Below are positions 9,033 to 17,576 of a stretch of 64,000 nt of DNA, piece by piece. Positions within the stretch are counted from its first letter, which is position 1, and each line of letters opens with the position of its first letter. The position numbers and the translations under genes are program-made. The notes under the pieces are model-generated. The model was not told the DNA's origin and made no database searches. It saw only the letters and a list, made by a program, of their open reading frames with translations. Origin of the DNA: Bacteroidota bacterium (lineage in GTDB: Bacteria > Bacteroidota > Bacteroidia > Chitinophagales > Chitinophagaceae); assembly GCA_947452555.1 (NCBI GenBank), contig CANGDH010000001.1, positions 248,001 to 312,000 of the forward strand. Direction: 5' to 3'.

Positions 9033-10931
9033 TTATAATATTTTAACAGCTCTCTTTTTTAGGGATTCTATTGGAATATTTAATAGTTTGCCAATAGGCT
9101 TGCCGTCTCGATAGCCTTGAATTCTTAATAAGGTAACGTCTTCAGGAATTACAAATGGCTTTGTGTATTGGTCACTGTAATTGTCTGGCATTTGGTCGTC
9201 AATAGTATAATAGAATTGTAAATTTCCAACTTCTCCCTCCAAATTCACAATTAGCTCACCTTTAGTGTTCAATTGTGTTGTAACCATAGCATCATAAATA
9301 CTTTTTGCAAACTTTACATTAGCCGCATCTAATTTTTCAAATTGTCCTTCCACTTTATTAGAAAAATTATTCCAATCTTTTTTCTCTTTGGGTGACCAAC
9401 TTGTTTCTGCAACAGCTAGTCCTCTTGGCCAAGTCATATATTGCACATTACGCAAAGTTTGTAATTGCTCTGTCCATTGATTGGCTTGATTTCCTAAAAT
9501 TAAATTAGGATCTACTCCTTCTGGTATTGGGTCAAAACCATAAGTTGTTTTCATTCTTAAGCCTCTGTATACTTTTCCTTCTGCTGTGACTTCTCCTTGA
9601 TAATAATCTATATAGTTATAGTCATTAGGAGACATTACCACTTTATGTCCTTGCTTAGCAGCCTCAATACCTCCTTTAACACCTTGCCAACTCATAACTG
9701 CAGCATCTCCACTTAATCCGCCTTGTAAAATTTCATTCCAGCCCATCATCTTTTTTCCTTTAGAATTGATGATTTTTTGAACACGTCTAACAAAATAGCT
9801 TTGAACCTCATTTTGATTTTTTAATCCTTCTTTTTTCATCAACGCTTTAACATTATCAGATTTCTCCCAGTTGTTTTTTGCATTTTCGTCACCACCCATA
9901 TGAATGTATTCAAATGGGAATAGGGTAGACACTTCAGAAAATATTTTATCTAAATAAGTGTATACTTTTTCATTAGAAGGGTCTAATGAGTTATCAATTC
10001 TCGCAGTTACATGTCCATTTAATCCTTCCCAATCCATAAATTCGTCGCCTGCATTCACTTGATATTTATAATTAGGGGTAGTGCTTAATTCAGGGTAAGC
10101 GGTATTAATTGCCATACTATGACCAGGCACATCAATTTCAGGAATCACTTCCACATATCTTGCTTTTGCATAAGCTACAATATCTTTAATATCTTCTTGC
10201 GTATAAAATCCTCCATATGTTTTAGGCTCTTCTAGTGAAGGCGTTGTAATATTCATCCATTTGCCTTTACGTTCTGCTCTCCAAGCACCTAGCTCAGTTA
10301 ATTTAGGCAATGCTTTTATTTCTATTCTCCATCCTTGGTCGTCTGTTAAATGAAAATGAAAACGATTGTATTTATAACGAACCATGTCGTCAATAAAAGT
10401 TTTCACTTCCGCTTTGGTGAAAAAATGTCTACTTACGTCCAACATCATACCTCTCCATCCAAATCTTGGCTTGTCAATAATTGATACATAAGGTAATTGC
10501 CATATGGTATTATTTTGTAAAGACTTTGCATAAATAGTGGCAGGCATTAATTGTTGAACCGTTTGCCATCCGTAAAATAAGCCAGCATTGGTATTGGCTT
10601 TTATATCAATGCCTTTTTCATTTACATTTAAAGTATATCCCTCATCTCCTAGCACTTCGTCTTTAACAATTTCAAGTTTGATGCTCACATTGTTCTTGCT
10701 AAAATAAACTGTTTTGCCTGTGGTTAATCTAAGTTGTTGTGCAATTAAGTCTGCTACTGCGTTGGCAGTACTTGGCGCATCAATAGCAATTGATTTTGAC
10801 AATTGGAAGTTGCCTATACCTTTGGTTGCAGAATAGGGCTCGGGAATGATGTTAAGTTTTTGTGCAATCAATCCATTTAAACAGCCTATGGCCATTAAAG
10901 TCAATAAGAACTTGTTCAGTTTCATATGCAA
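9033..10931 (-). CDS. Secreted beta-N-acetylhexosaminidase, GH20
   Basis: This 632-residue enzyme removes terminal GlcNAc or GalNAc by substrate-assisted catalysis. A signal peptide ending near LIAQ (residue 24) is followed by the GH20b N-terminal domain (about 25-150) and the GH20 barrel. The barrel shows GWRGMMLDVSRHFF, FHFHLTDDQGWR and the catalytic pair Asp348-Glu349 in HMGGDEN. The C-terminus looks like a small beta domain related to chitobiase C-terminal domains. Two starts three bases apart in effect (MHM) cannot be separated; the second, at 10925, is equally good. The export signal puts it in the periplasm or at the surface. A terminator follows. Confidence 0.93.
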   Translation of the reverse strand: MHMKLNKFLLTLMAIGCLNGLIAQKLNIIPEPYSATKGIGNFQLSKSIAIDAPSTANAVADLIAQQLRLTTGKTVYFSKNNVSIKLEIVKDEVLGDEGYTLNVNEKGIDIKANTNAGLFYGWQTVQQLMPATIYAKSLQNNTIWQLPYVSIIDKPRFGWRGMMLDVSRHFFTKAEVKTFIDDMVRYKYNRFHFHLTDDQGWRIEIKALPKLTELGAWRAERKGKWMNITTPSLEEPKTYGGFYTQEDIKDIVAYAKARYVEVIPEIDVPGHSMAINTAYPELSTTPNYKYQVNAGDEFMDWEGLNGHVTARIDNSLDPSNEKVYTYLDKIFSEVSTLFPFEYIHMGGDENAKNNWEKSDNVKALMKKEGLKNQNEVQSYFVRRVQKIINSKGKKMMGWNEILQGGLSGDAAVMSWQGVKGGIEAAKQGHKVVMSPNDYNYIDYYQGEVTAEGKVYRGLRMKTTYGFDPIPEGVDPNLILGNQANQWTEQLQTLRNVQYMTWPRGLAVAETSWSPKEKKDWNNFSNKVEGQFEKLDAANVKFAKSIYDAMVTTQLNTKGELIVNLEGEVGNLQFYYTIDDQMPDNYSDQYTKPFVIPEDVTLLRIQGYRDGKPIGKLLNIPIESLKKRAVKIL

Positions 10932-10993
10932 TCGTTTTATTTAAAATTCAAAAAGCTTACTCGTTTTATAAGCTTTCTAAAGATACTAAAAAT

Positions 10994-11030
10994 AGAAAAC
11001 CCGACCACGATTTCTCGGGACGGGCTTTCT
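10994..11030 (-). terminator. Terminator downstream of ahcY
   Basis: Read on the minus strand, AGAAAGCCCG pairs with CGGGTTTTCT (10 bp with one G-U pair), a 17-base loop lies between, and ATTTTTAG follows. The wobble pair works only on this strand, which fits termination of ahcY 35 bases upstream. Confidence 0.65.
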
Positions 11031-11064
11031 ATAATTTAAACTAATTCTAGTTCCTATTGTAAGA

Positions 11065-12387
11065 TTAGTATCTATACATGTCAGACTTGAATGGTCCAGC
11101 CTTAGGTATTCCTAAGTATTCAGCTTGTTCTGTAGTTAATTCGTCTAATTCAGCACCTACTTTAGCTAAGTGTAATCTTGCAACTTTCTCATCCAAATGC
11201 TTAGGTAAAACGTACACTTTGTTTTCATAGCTCTTGCTATTTGTCCAAAGTTCAATTTGTGCCAAAGTTTGGTTAGAGAAAGAGTTACTCATTACAAAGC
11301 TAGGGTGACCAGTTGCACAACCTAAGTTTACTAAACGACCTTCAGCAAGAATGATAACATCTTTACCATCAATATTGTACAAGTCAACTTGTGGCTTGAT
11401 GGTGTCTTTTGTATGACCGTAGTTTTTATTTAACCAAGCCATGTCAATTTCGATATCAAAGTGGCCAATATTACAAACAATTGCCTTGTCTTTCATGACT
11501 CTAAAATGGCTTTCGTTGATCAAGTCGCGACATCCAGAGGCAGTCACAATAATGTCTGCTTCTTTTACTGCGTTAATCATTTTCTTTACTTCATATCCAT
11601 CCATTGCAGCTTGTAAAGCACAAATTGGATCAATCTCAGTAACAATTACACGACAACCTGCACCACGTAATGAAGCAGCAGAACCTTTACCTACGTCTCC
11701 GTATGAACCTACTACTGCAACCTTACCAGCCATCATAACGTCTGTAGCACGACGAATCGCATCTACTAATGACTCTTGACAACCGTACTTATTATCGAAT
11801 TTAGATTTTGTAACTGAATCGTTTACGTTGATTGCAGGAATTGGCAAAGTACCTTTAGCCATACGCTCATATAAACGGTGTACACCTGTAGTTGTTTCTT
11901 CACTTAATCCTTTAATTCCACCAACAAATTGAGGGTATACATCAAATACCATATTTGTTAAATCACCACCATCATCCAAGATCATATTTAATGGTTTTTC
12001 AGCACTTCCGAAAAACAATGTTTGTTCTATACACCAGTCACCTTCCTCAACACTTTGACCTTTCCATGCAAATACACCAACACCTGTTGCAGCAATGGCA
12101 GCAGCAGCTTGGTCTTGTGTAGAGAATATATTACAAGAGCTCCACTTAACTTCAGCACCTAAAGCAGTTAATGTTTCAATTAACACTGCTGTTTGGATAG
12201 TCATGTGTAAACAACCTGCAATTCTAGCTCCTTTTAATGGTTGACTAGGACCGTACTCAGCACGGATAGCCATTAAACCTGGCATTTCTGCTTCAGCTAA
12301 ACGAATTTCTTTACGACCCCAATCTGCTAGGGTGATATCTGCTACTTTATAAGGTAGGCTAAAATCAATGTTTTCTAAACGAGACAT
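11065..12387 (-). CDS. ahcY: Adenosylhomocysteinase (S-adenosylhomocysteine hydrolase)
   Basis: AhcY splits S-adenosylhomocysteine into adenosine and homocysteine, clearing the product inhibitor of methyltransferases. The 440-residue protein has the N-terminal substrate domain with [16 protein letters not shown], the NAD-binding motif [16 protein letters not shown], the [11 protein letters not shown] segment and the C-terminal end FKSDMYRY, in which the last Lys/Tyr residues contact the cofactor of the partner subunit. Length and both termini are normal. It is divergent from the Lrp/AsnC gene across 115 bases, and a TACCTTTG box lies 19 bases upstream of the ATG. Confidence 0.97.
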   Translation of the reverse strand: MSRLENIDFSLPYKVADITLADWGRKEIRLAEAEMPGLMAIRAEYGPSQPLKGARIAGCLHMTIQTAVLIETLTALGAEVKWSSCNIFSTQDQAAAAIAATGVGVFAWKGQSVEEGDWCIEQTLFFGSAEKPLNMILDDGGDLTNMVFDVYPQFVGGIKGLSEETTTGVHRLYERMAKGTLPIPAINVNDSVTKSKFDNKYGCQESLVDAIRRATDVMMAGKVAVVGSYGDVGKGSAASLRGAGCRVIVTEIDPICALQAAMDGYEVKKMINAVKEADIIVTASGCRDLINESHFRVMKDKAIVCNIGHFDIEIDMAWLNKNYGHTKDTIKPQVDLYNIDGKDVIILAEGRLVNLGCATGHPSFVMSNSFSNQTLAQIELWTNSKSYENKVYVLPKHLDEKVARLHLAKVGAELDELTTEQAEYLGIPKAGPFKSDMYRY

Positions 12388-12405
12388 AGTATTTAATTTA
12401 TGTTA

Positions 12406-12413
12406 CAAAGGTA
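12406..12413 (-). promoter_or_regulatory. Predicted -7 box of ahcY
   Basis: On the minus strand TACCTTTG matches the Bacteroidota -7 consensus TAnnTTTG and lies 18 bases upstream of the ahcY start codon. No good TTTG -33 element is seen at the expected distance. Confidence 0.5.
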
Positions 12414-12502
12414 ATTCATAGGAGATAATAATAAAATTTATCTAAAATTTAGTGATTTATGCTATAAATAGCTAATTTTATTGGTATTAATGCTTTTTTG
12501 AT

Positions 12503-13054
12503 ATGAAAAACAAGACTCAAATAGTAGAATCGGCTAATTTAAATTCGACAGTCGATAATTCGTCAAATGCTACGGCAAATAATTTGTCAAATAACACGGT
12601 GACTTTGGACGCAAAGGATTTATCAATTTTGAGACTTTTGCAGGTCAATGCAAGAATGTCCGTAAAAGAGATAGCGGAGGAAGTTCAATTGAGTACTACT
12701 CCAGTGCATGAAAGAATTAAACGATTAGAATCTAATGGGGTGATAAAACAGTATGCTACTTTAATTGATGGGGCAAAAGTTCGAAAAGGCTTAATGGTGA
12801 TTTGTTATGTGTCATTGAATCAACACAGTAAAAAATCGGGCACTCAATTTATTAAACTTATCAATGAGCTACCAGAAGTGATGGAATGTTATAGTATCTC
12901 CGGCGAATTTGATTTTATGTTAAAGATTGTTACTGAGGATATGAATAGCTACTACGATTTCCATGTAAATAAATTAAGCCAAGTTGAAAATATTGGGCAA
13001 GTGCAGAGTGTATTTATTATGGGAGTGGTGAAACAAACACATGTAATGGTTTAG
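12503..13054 (+). CDS. Lrp/AsnC-family transcriptional regulator
   Basis: The 183-residue protein has a helix-turn-helix at about residues 36-85 (LDAKDLSILRLLQVNARMS ... VHERIKRLESNGVIKQY). An AsnC/RAM ligand-binding domain (about 95-180; ELPEVMECYSISGEFDFML) follows, as in feast/famine regulators that sense amino acids. The first 33 residues are unusual for the family: an Asn/Ser/Thr-rich tail without predicted structure. Later in-frame ATGs fall inside the HTH, so the ATG at 12503 is the reasonable start. It is divergent from ahcY, which hints at control of sulfur amino-acid or methyl-cycle genes (inference only). Its stop is followed after 20 bases by the long inverted repeat that belongs to the next gene. 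Confidence 0.9.
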   Translation: MKNKTQIVESANLNSTVDNSSNATANNLSNNTVTLDAKDLSILRLLQVNARMSVKEIAEEVQLSTTPVHERIKRLESNGVIKQYATLIDGAKVRKGLMVICYVSLNQHSKKSGTQFIKLINELPEVMECYSISGEFDFMLKIVTEDMNSYYDFHVNKLSQVENIGQVQSVFIMGVVKQTHVMV

Positions 13055-13074
13055 GCAATATTCTAATTTAGCCC

Positions 13075-13148
13075 ATGATGTCACAAATTGTGACCTCATC
13101 GGGGGTTTTTCAAGGTATGAGGTCACAATTTGTGACATCATACCTTTG
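13075..13148 (+). promoter_or_regulatory. Nested palindromic operator and -7 box upstream of the ORF6N gene
   Basis: Two 25-base arms (13075-13099 and 13117-13141) are exact inverted copies, separated by 17 bases. Each arm contains its own 15-base dyad of the form GTCACAA-N-TTGTGAC, so the site offers two identical dimer-binding sites as well as one large stem. The last base of the right arm is the first base of TACCTTTG (13141-13148), a perfect Bacteroidota -7 box. The right dyad therefore occupies the spacer between -33 and -7. No T-run follows, so a terminator is unlikely. The reading as an operator, perhaps autoregulatory, is inference from position. Confidence 0.7.
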
Positions 13149-13187
13149 GGAGTATAAATACGTTGGATATGAAATAATTAAATTGGT

Positions 13188-13739
13188 ATGTTCGACAAAA
13201 CAGATTTAATGGAAGAATATAATTTAATACAACAAAAAATACATGAAATAAGGAGTGAGATGGTTATGCTGGATTTTGATTTGGCCTTATTATATGAAGT
13301 AGATACTAAGTCTTTAAATCAGGCAGTAAAAAGAAATGCAGATCGATTTCCGATTGATTTTATGTTTATATTAACTGAAAAAGAGTGGAGGGATTTGAAC
13401 TCTCAGAATTCAATCCTGTCTCAAAGTAAAAGGAAGAATACACTATTGCCTTTTGCTTTCACCGAACACGGTGTTGCAATGATCTCAGGAGTGTTAAAAA
13501 GTGAAAAAGCGGTTAAAATGAATATTTCAATAATTAGATTATTTATTGAAATGAAAAGGACACTCATTAAGAATGCAACTATTAAAGGTCAATTACAAGA
13601 ATTAAGAGAGAGGATTGGAGAACATGATGTTCAGTTGAATAAAATTTATGATACAATAGAACATCTTTTAGATCTTACAATTAATAGAGTTAAATGGGAG
13701 CATCGAAAGACAATTGGGTTCAATGAAAAAGATAAATAG
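13188..13739 (+). CDS. ORF6N domain-containing DNA-binding protein
   Basis: The 183-residue protein carries an ORF6N domain at about residues 10-125, a DNA-binding fold found in phage and mobile-element proteins and in many Bacteroidota chromosomes. Diagnostic segments are VMLDFDLALLYEVDTKSLNQAVKRN, RFPIDFMFILTEKEW and LPFAFTEHGVAMISGVL. The C-terminal part (about 125-165) is a predicted coiled coil (QLQELRERIGEHDVQLNKIYDTIEHLL) that would allow dimerisation. No phage or transposon genes surround it. It follows the nested palindrome by 46 bases and is likely a repressor acting on that site (inference). The 3' end faces the GNAT gene. Confidence 0.85.
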   Translation: MFDKTDLMEEYNLIQQKIHEIRSEMVMLDFDLALLYEVDTKSLNQAVKRNADRFPIDFMFILTEKEWRDLNSQNSILSQSKRKNTLLPFAFTEHGVAMISGVLKSEKAVKMNISIIRLFIEMKRTLIKNATIKGQLQELRERIGEHDVQLNKIYDTIEHLLDLTINRVKWEHRKTIGFNEKDK

Positions 13740-13761
13740 AGACTTTATGGTTTTTACTTCT

Positions 13762-14295
13762 CTAAAAATGTAATCGCATTATATAATCATCCATAACATA
13801 GCCATTGCCAATGTCGAAGACGGAGTCGCTTTCATTTACAAAACCATTTTTTAAATAAAATTGGTAAGCATTATTTGCTTTATTTACTTGTAAAAATAGG
13901 GAACTGGAACCTTCTGCTTTTGCCACTTCAATAGCTTTATGTAATAATGCCTTTCCAGAACCTGTTCCATGCGCAGTTGGCAATACATATAATTTATTGA
14001 GTTTGTGCGCATTTAAAGAATGATTCATAGCTTCGTCTGCTTGCTCTGCACTCACTGAACAAAATCCCACTTCTTCTATTTGGCCATCTTCTTTCTGAAT
14101 GCCTGCAATAAAAAATTGATGCCCTTTTTGCAATTGTTCTGCTAATGAATCATCGCTATACATCCAGTCCAACATAAAATCGATCTGTTCTTTTGAAATA
14201 ATATGACCATAAGTACTTGGCCAAGTGCGCTCTGAAACAGAACGAATAAAAGCACGGTCTGATAGTGTTGCAGGTCTTATTATTATTGCTGTCAT
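13762..14295 (-). CDS. GNAT-family N-acetyltransferase
   Basis: The 177-residue protein has the GNAT fold: N-terminal IIIRPATLSDRAFIRSVSERTW, the central LNKLYVLPTAHGTGSGKALL segment carrying the acetyl-CoA pyrophosphate loop (Q/R-x-x-G-x-G/A type, here HGTGSGKA), and the closing NNAYQFYLKNGFVNESDSVF. It transfers an acetyl group from acetyl-CoA to an amine; the substrate cannot be told from sequence. The ATG is 1 base after the valS stop on the same strand, so it is very probably translated from the valS transcript. Confidence 0.88.
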   Translation of the reverse strand: MTAIIIRPATLSDRAFIRSVSERTWPSTYGHIISKEQIDFMLDWMYSDDSLAEQLQKGHQFFIAGIQKEDGQIEEVGFCSVSAEQADEAMNHSLNAHKLNKLYVLPTAHGTGSGKALLHKAIEVAKAEGSSSLFLQVNKANNAYQFYLKNGFVNESDSVFDIGNGYVMDDYIMRLHF

Positions 14296-14296
14296 A

Positions 14297-16906
14297 TTAA
14301 AGTTGCGCTAAACTTTCTTCAATAGTTTGAATTCTTGCAATAGCGTCTGCTTTCTTTTTTTGTTCTATTGCTAATACTTCTGGTTTAGCATTTTGAACAA
14401 ATTTTTCATTACCCAATTTTTTATCTACACTCACTAAGAATCCTTGTTGATGCGCTAAATCTTTCAATAAATTTTCTTTTAAGCTAGCGGTATCAATTGC
14501 TTGGTCTGCTACAATATAGAACTTGTCTTTCTCTAGTGCTACAACAATACTTGATCCAATAGCAGCAGAAGTGTATTGAACAGAAGCTGCATTCACCTGC
14601 TTGGTTAAAATGTTTTGAATAATTTGATAAGGGGCATTTAGCTCTGTTTGAATATGCAATTCAATAGCATCCTTAGGCTTGATTTGATTTTTATTTCTTG
14701 CGTCACGCAATGTTGAAATTACATTTTGTAATAATTCACCCGCTTTTAAAACAGATTCATCAACATGAGTAGGGGATGTGTATGCTTTAACACAAAGATC
14801 TTCTGTTTGTGCTTTTAAAGTATGATGAATCTCCTCTGTAATGAATGGCATGAATGGGTGTAGCAATTGCAATAATGCGTCATAAAATTCCAATGTTTTT
14901 TCGTAAACACCTTGATGTATTGGTTGCTCAAATCCTGGCTTGATCCACTCTAAATACCAACTACAATAATCATCCCAGAACAAACCGTATATCGTTTTTA
15001 GAGCCTCACTTAGTCGGAAGGTCTTTAGCATCTCGTCCACTTGTAATTGCGTGGCACTTAATTTTGCTTGGAACCAATCCATCGCAAAAGCAGCATCTTG
15101 TGGAATAACTCCTTCCTTATTTTGACGTGTTTCCCACATCTTTAATAATTTAGTAGCGTTCCAAAGCTTGTTATTAAAGTTTTTACCTTGTTCTATAGTG
15201 GAGTCGTCAAATAATAAATCATTTCCAGCAGGAGAAGCAATCATGATTCCAAAGCGAACTGCATCTGCTCCGTATTGGTCAATTAATCCTAATAGGTCAG
15301 GAGAATTTCCTAAACTTTTACTCATTTTTCTACCTTGCTTATCACGAACAATTCCTGTAAAATAAACGTCCTTAAATGGAATCTTACCCATGTATTCTTC
15401 ACCAGCCATAATCATTCTTGCTACCCAAAAGAAAATAATTTCTGGCGCAGTAACTAATGTGCTAGTAGGGTAATAATAATTAATTTCTGCATTGCCTGGG
15501 TTGGACATGCCTTTGAAAACTTCAATAGGCCATAACCAACTACTAAACCAAGTATCTAAACAATCAGAATCCTGTGTTAAAGTTTTCCCCTTTGTCTCAG
15601 GATATTTTTCATTTACTTTTTCAATACTTGCTTCTACATAAACATTTCCATCTTCATCATACCATGCGGGTATTCTATGGCCCCACCAAAGCTGTCTACT
15701 AATACACCAGTCTTTGATATTTTCCATCCAATGTCTATATACATTTTTGAATTTAGCAGGGTGAAAACTAATCTCGTCCGACATCACCACATCCAATGCA
15801 GGCGCTGCTAATTGTTTCATGTCAACCCACCATTGTAAACTTAATCTTGGTTCTACAATGGCATCTGTTCTTTCACTAAATCCAACCTGATGCACATAGT
15901 CTTCTATTTTAACTAAATTGCCTGCAGCTTCTAAATCTTTTATAATTGGCTTTCTTACTTCGATTCTGTCTTGACCAATATATAATTGAGCAGCTTCAGA
16001 CATCGTACCGTCGTCATTCATGGTATCAATAATTTCCAAATTATATTTTTGACCTAATTGGAAGTCATTCATATCATGAGCAGGAGTTACTTTTAATGCT
16101 CCTGTACCAAATTCGATTTCTACATAATCATCTGCAATAATTGGTATGCGTCTATTAATTAAAGGAACAAATGCAAACTTGCCAACCAAATGACTATATC
16201 TAGTGTCGTCCGGATGCACGCAAATAGCACTATCACCTAATATAGTTTCTGGTCTTACCGTTGCGATAGTTATATATTCTTCACCGGGCACATCCAACTT
16301 ATATCTCAAATGGTAAATCTTACCATTCACTTCTTTGTGAATTACTTCCTCATCACTCAGTGCTGTTTTTGCGCGCACGTCCCAGTTGATCATTCGTTTC
16401 CCGCGATAGATCTTTCCTTTATTGTATAAGTCAATAAATACTTTTATTACGGATTCATAATATGCAGGGTCCATAGTAAAAGAAGTACGTTCCCAGTCCA
16501 AACTACAACCCATCTTTCTAAGCTGTTGCAAAATGATACCACCATATTTTTCTTTCCACTCCCATGCATAGCCCAAAAATTCGTCACGAGATAAGGAAGA
16601 TTTAGTTATCCCTCTTTCTCTTAACATAGCGACTACTTTTGCTTCCGTTGCAATAGAAGCATGGTCAGTACCCGGAACCCAACAAGGATTATAACCCTGC
16701 ATACGTGCACGACGTACTAATATATCTTGTATAGTATTATTTAAGCAATGCCCCATATGTAATACCCCAGTAACATTGGGTGGTGGAATGACCACGGTGT
16801 AGGCCTTTTTCTCATTTGGTTCACTATGAAAATATCCATTGTCTACCCAATGTTTATACCATTTAGTCTCTACTTCACCCGGGATATAATTCTTACTTAA
16901 TTCCAT
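14297..16906 (-). CDS. valS: Valyl-tRNA synthetase
   Basis: ValS charges tRNA-Val and edits mischarged threonine. The class I signatures are present: HIGH as HMGH in PPPNVTGVLHMGHCLNN near the N-terminus and KMSKS in GRKMSKSLGNSP. The connective editing domain lies between, and the C-terminal coiled-coil arm follows (KEKLLKD... and VDKKLGNEKFVQNAKPE). The reading frame extends 49 codons further upstream, but those residues are hydrophobic and cysteine-rich with no match to ValS, and they overlap the divergent exonuclease gene. I therefore place the start at the ATG at 16906 (MELSKNYIPGEVE), giving 869 residues. It is followed by the GNAT gene in the same operon. Confidence 0.96.
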   Translation of the reverse strand: MELSKNYIPGEVETKWYKHWVDNGYFHSEPNEKKAYTVVIPPPNVTGVLHMGHCLNNTIQDILVRRARMQGYNPCWVPGTDHASIATEAKVVAMLRERGITKSSLSRDEFLGYAWEWKEKYGGIILQQLRKMGCSLDWERTSFTMDPAYYESVIKVFIDLYNKGKIYRGKRMINWDVRAKTALSDEEVIHKEVNGKIYHLRYKLDVPGEEYITIATVRPETILGDSAICVHPDDTRYSHLVGKFAFVPLINRRIPIIADDYVEIEFGTGALKVTPAHDMNDFQLGQKYNLEIIDTMNDDGTMSEAAQLYIGQDRIEVRKPIIKDLEAAGNLVKIEDYVHQVGFSERTDAIVEPRLSLQWWVDMKQLAAPALDVVMSDEISFHPAKFKNVYRHWMENIKDWCISRQLWWGHRIPAWYDEDGNVYVEASIEKVNEKYPETKGKTLTQDSDCLDTWFSSWLWPIEVFKGMSNPGNAEINYYYPTSTLVTAPEIIFFWVARMIMAGEEYMGKIPFKDVYFTGIVRDKQGRKMSKSLGNSPDLLGLIDQYGADAVRFGIMIASPAGNDLLFDDSTIEQGKNFNNKLWNATKLLKMWETRQNKEGVIPQDAAFAMDWFQAKLSATQLQVDEMLKTFRLSEALKTIYGLFWDDYCSWYLEWIKPGFEQPIHQGVYEKTLEFYDALLQLLHPFMPFITEEIHHTLKAQTEDLCVKAYTSPTHVDESVLKAGELLQNVISTLRDARNKNQIKPKDAIELHIQTELNAPYQIIQNILTKQVNAASVQYTSAAIGSSIVVALEKDKFYIVADQAIDTASLKENLLKDLAHQQGFLVSVDKKLGNEKFVQNAKPEVLAIEQKKKADAIARIQTIEESLAQL

Positions 16907-16991
16907 GCTATTTTGCTTATCTAAAATGAGCCACAAAAATAAGGAAAAGCAGCTAGCTATTTTTGACAAAAAAATGCGACCTTGTATCCTA

Positions 16992-17576
16992 ATGGAATTT
17001 GCTATAGTAGATATTGAAACCACCGGAGGGATGCCACATACACATGGCATCACTGAAATTGCTATTGTGATTCATAATGGGGTGGAAGTGACTGGTAAAT
17101 TCAGCACTTTGGTGAATCCTCGTCAAAAAATTCCTCCATTCATAGTAAACATGACCGGTATTAGTGACGCTATGGTTGCAGAAGCTCCATTATTTGGTGA
17201 TGTAGCAGCTCAGATATTCAATTTATTGAAAGGCAGGATATTTGTGGCTCATAATGTGAGTTTCGACTATTCTTTTGTTCATTATCATTTAGGGAAAGCT
17301 GGTTTTCAATGGGATGCACCTAAATTATGCACTATCAAGTTGAGTCGAAAAGTGTTTCCAGGCTTATTAAAATATGGTTTAGGCTCTTTAACCAGAGACT
17401 TAGGGATAAGAATTGAAGGTAGACATAGAGCTTGGGGAGACGCACAAGCTACTGCCGAAGTGTTAACAATGGCAATTGAGAAACAAGGGATGAGTCCTAT
17501 TCATATTCTTTTGGCGAAAAAAGAGCCACGCAAAAAAATAGCGCCACCCAGTGATGAGACTAATATTCCGCTGTAA
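16992..17576 (+). CDS. DnaQ-like 3'-5' exonuclease (DEDDh type)
   Basis: The 194-residue protein has an exonuclease domain of the epsilon/PolC type. Exo I is FAIVDIETTGG (Asp7, Glu9), Exo II is AHNVSFDYSFV, and Exo III is RHRAWGDAQAT with the general-base His and a metal Asp. It could act in proofreading or DNA repair; no endonuclease (Cho/UvrC-like) domain is attached, although some Bacteroidota homologs carry one. The frame is open back to 16905, inside valS, but family members start right at the Exo I strand, so I chose the ATG at 16992. The last 17 bases overlap the 3' end of the convergent purB gene. Confidence 0.88.
   Translation: MEFAIVDIETTGGMPHTHGITEIAIVIHNGVEVTGKFSTLVNPRQKIPPFIVNMTGISDAMVAEAPLFGDVAAQIFNLLKGRIFVAHNVSFDYSFVHYHLGKAGFQWDAPKLCTIKLSRKVFPGLLKYGLGSLTRDLGIRIEGRHRAWGDAQATAEVLTMAIEKQGMSPIHILLAKKEPRKKIAPPSDETNIPL

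Noticed and set aside
11441..11779. Open frame of about 112 codons antisense to ahcY
   Set aside because: It is a shadow of the conserved ahcY coding sequence, with no homology pattern or promoter of its own.
13075..13141. The 25-base inverted repeat as a terminator of the Lrp/AsnC gene
   Set aside because: No T-run follows either arm on the plus strand, the loop is long, and the right arm merges into a consensus -7 box of the next gene.
16907..17053. N-terminal extension of valS
   Set aside because: The 49 extra residues are not ValS-like and overlap the divergent exonuclease gene; the ATG at 16906 starts the conserved protein.
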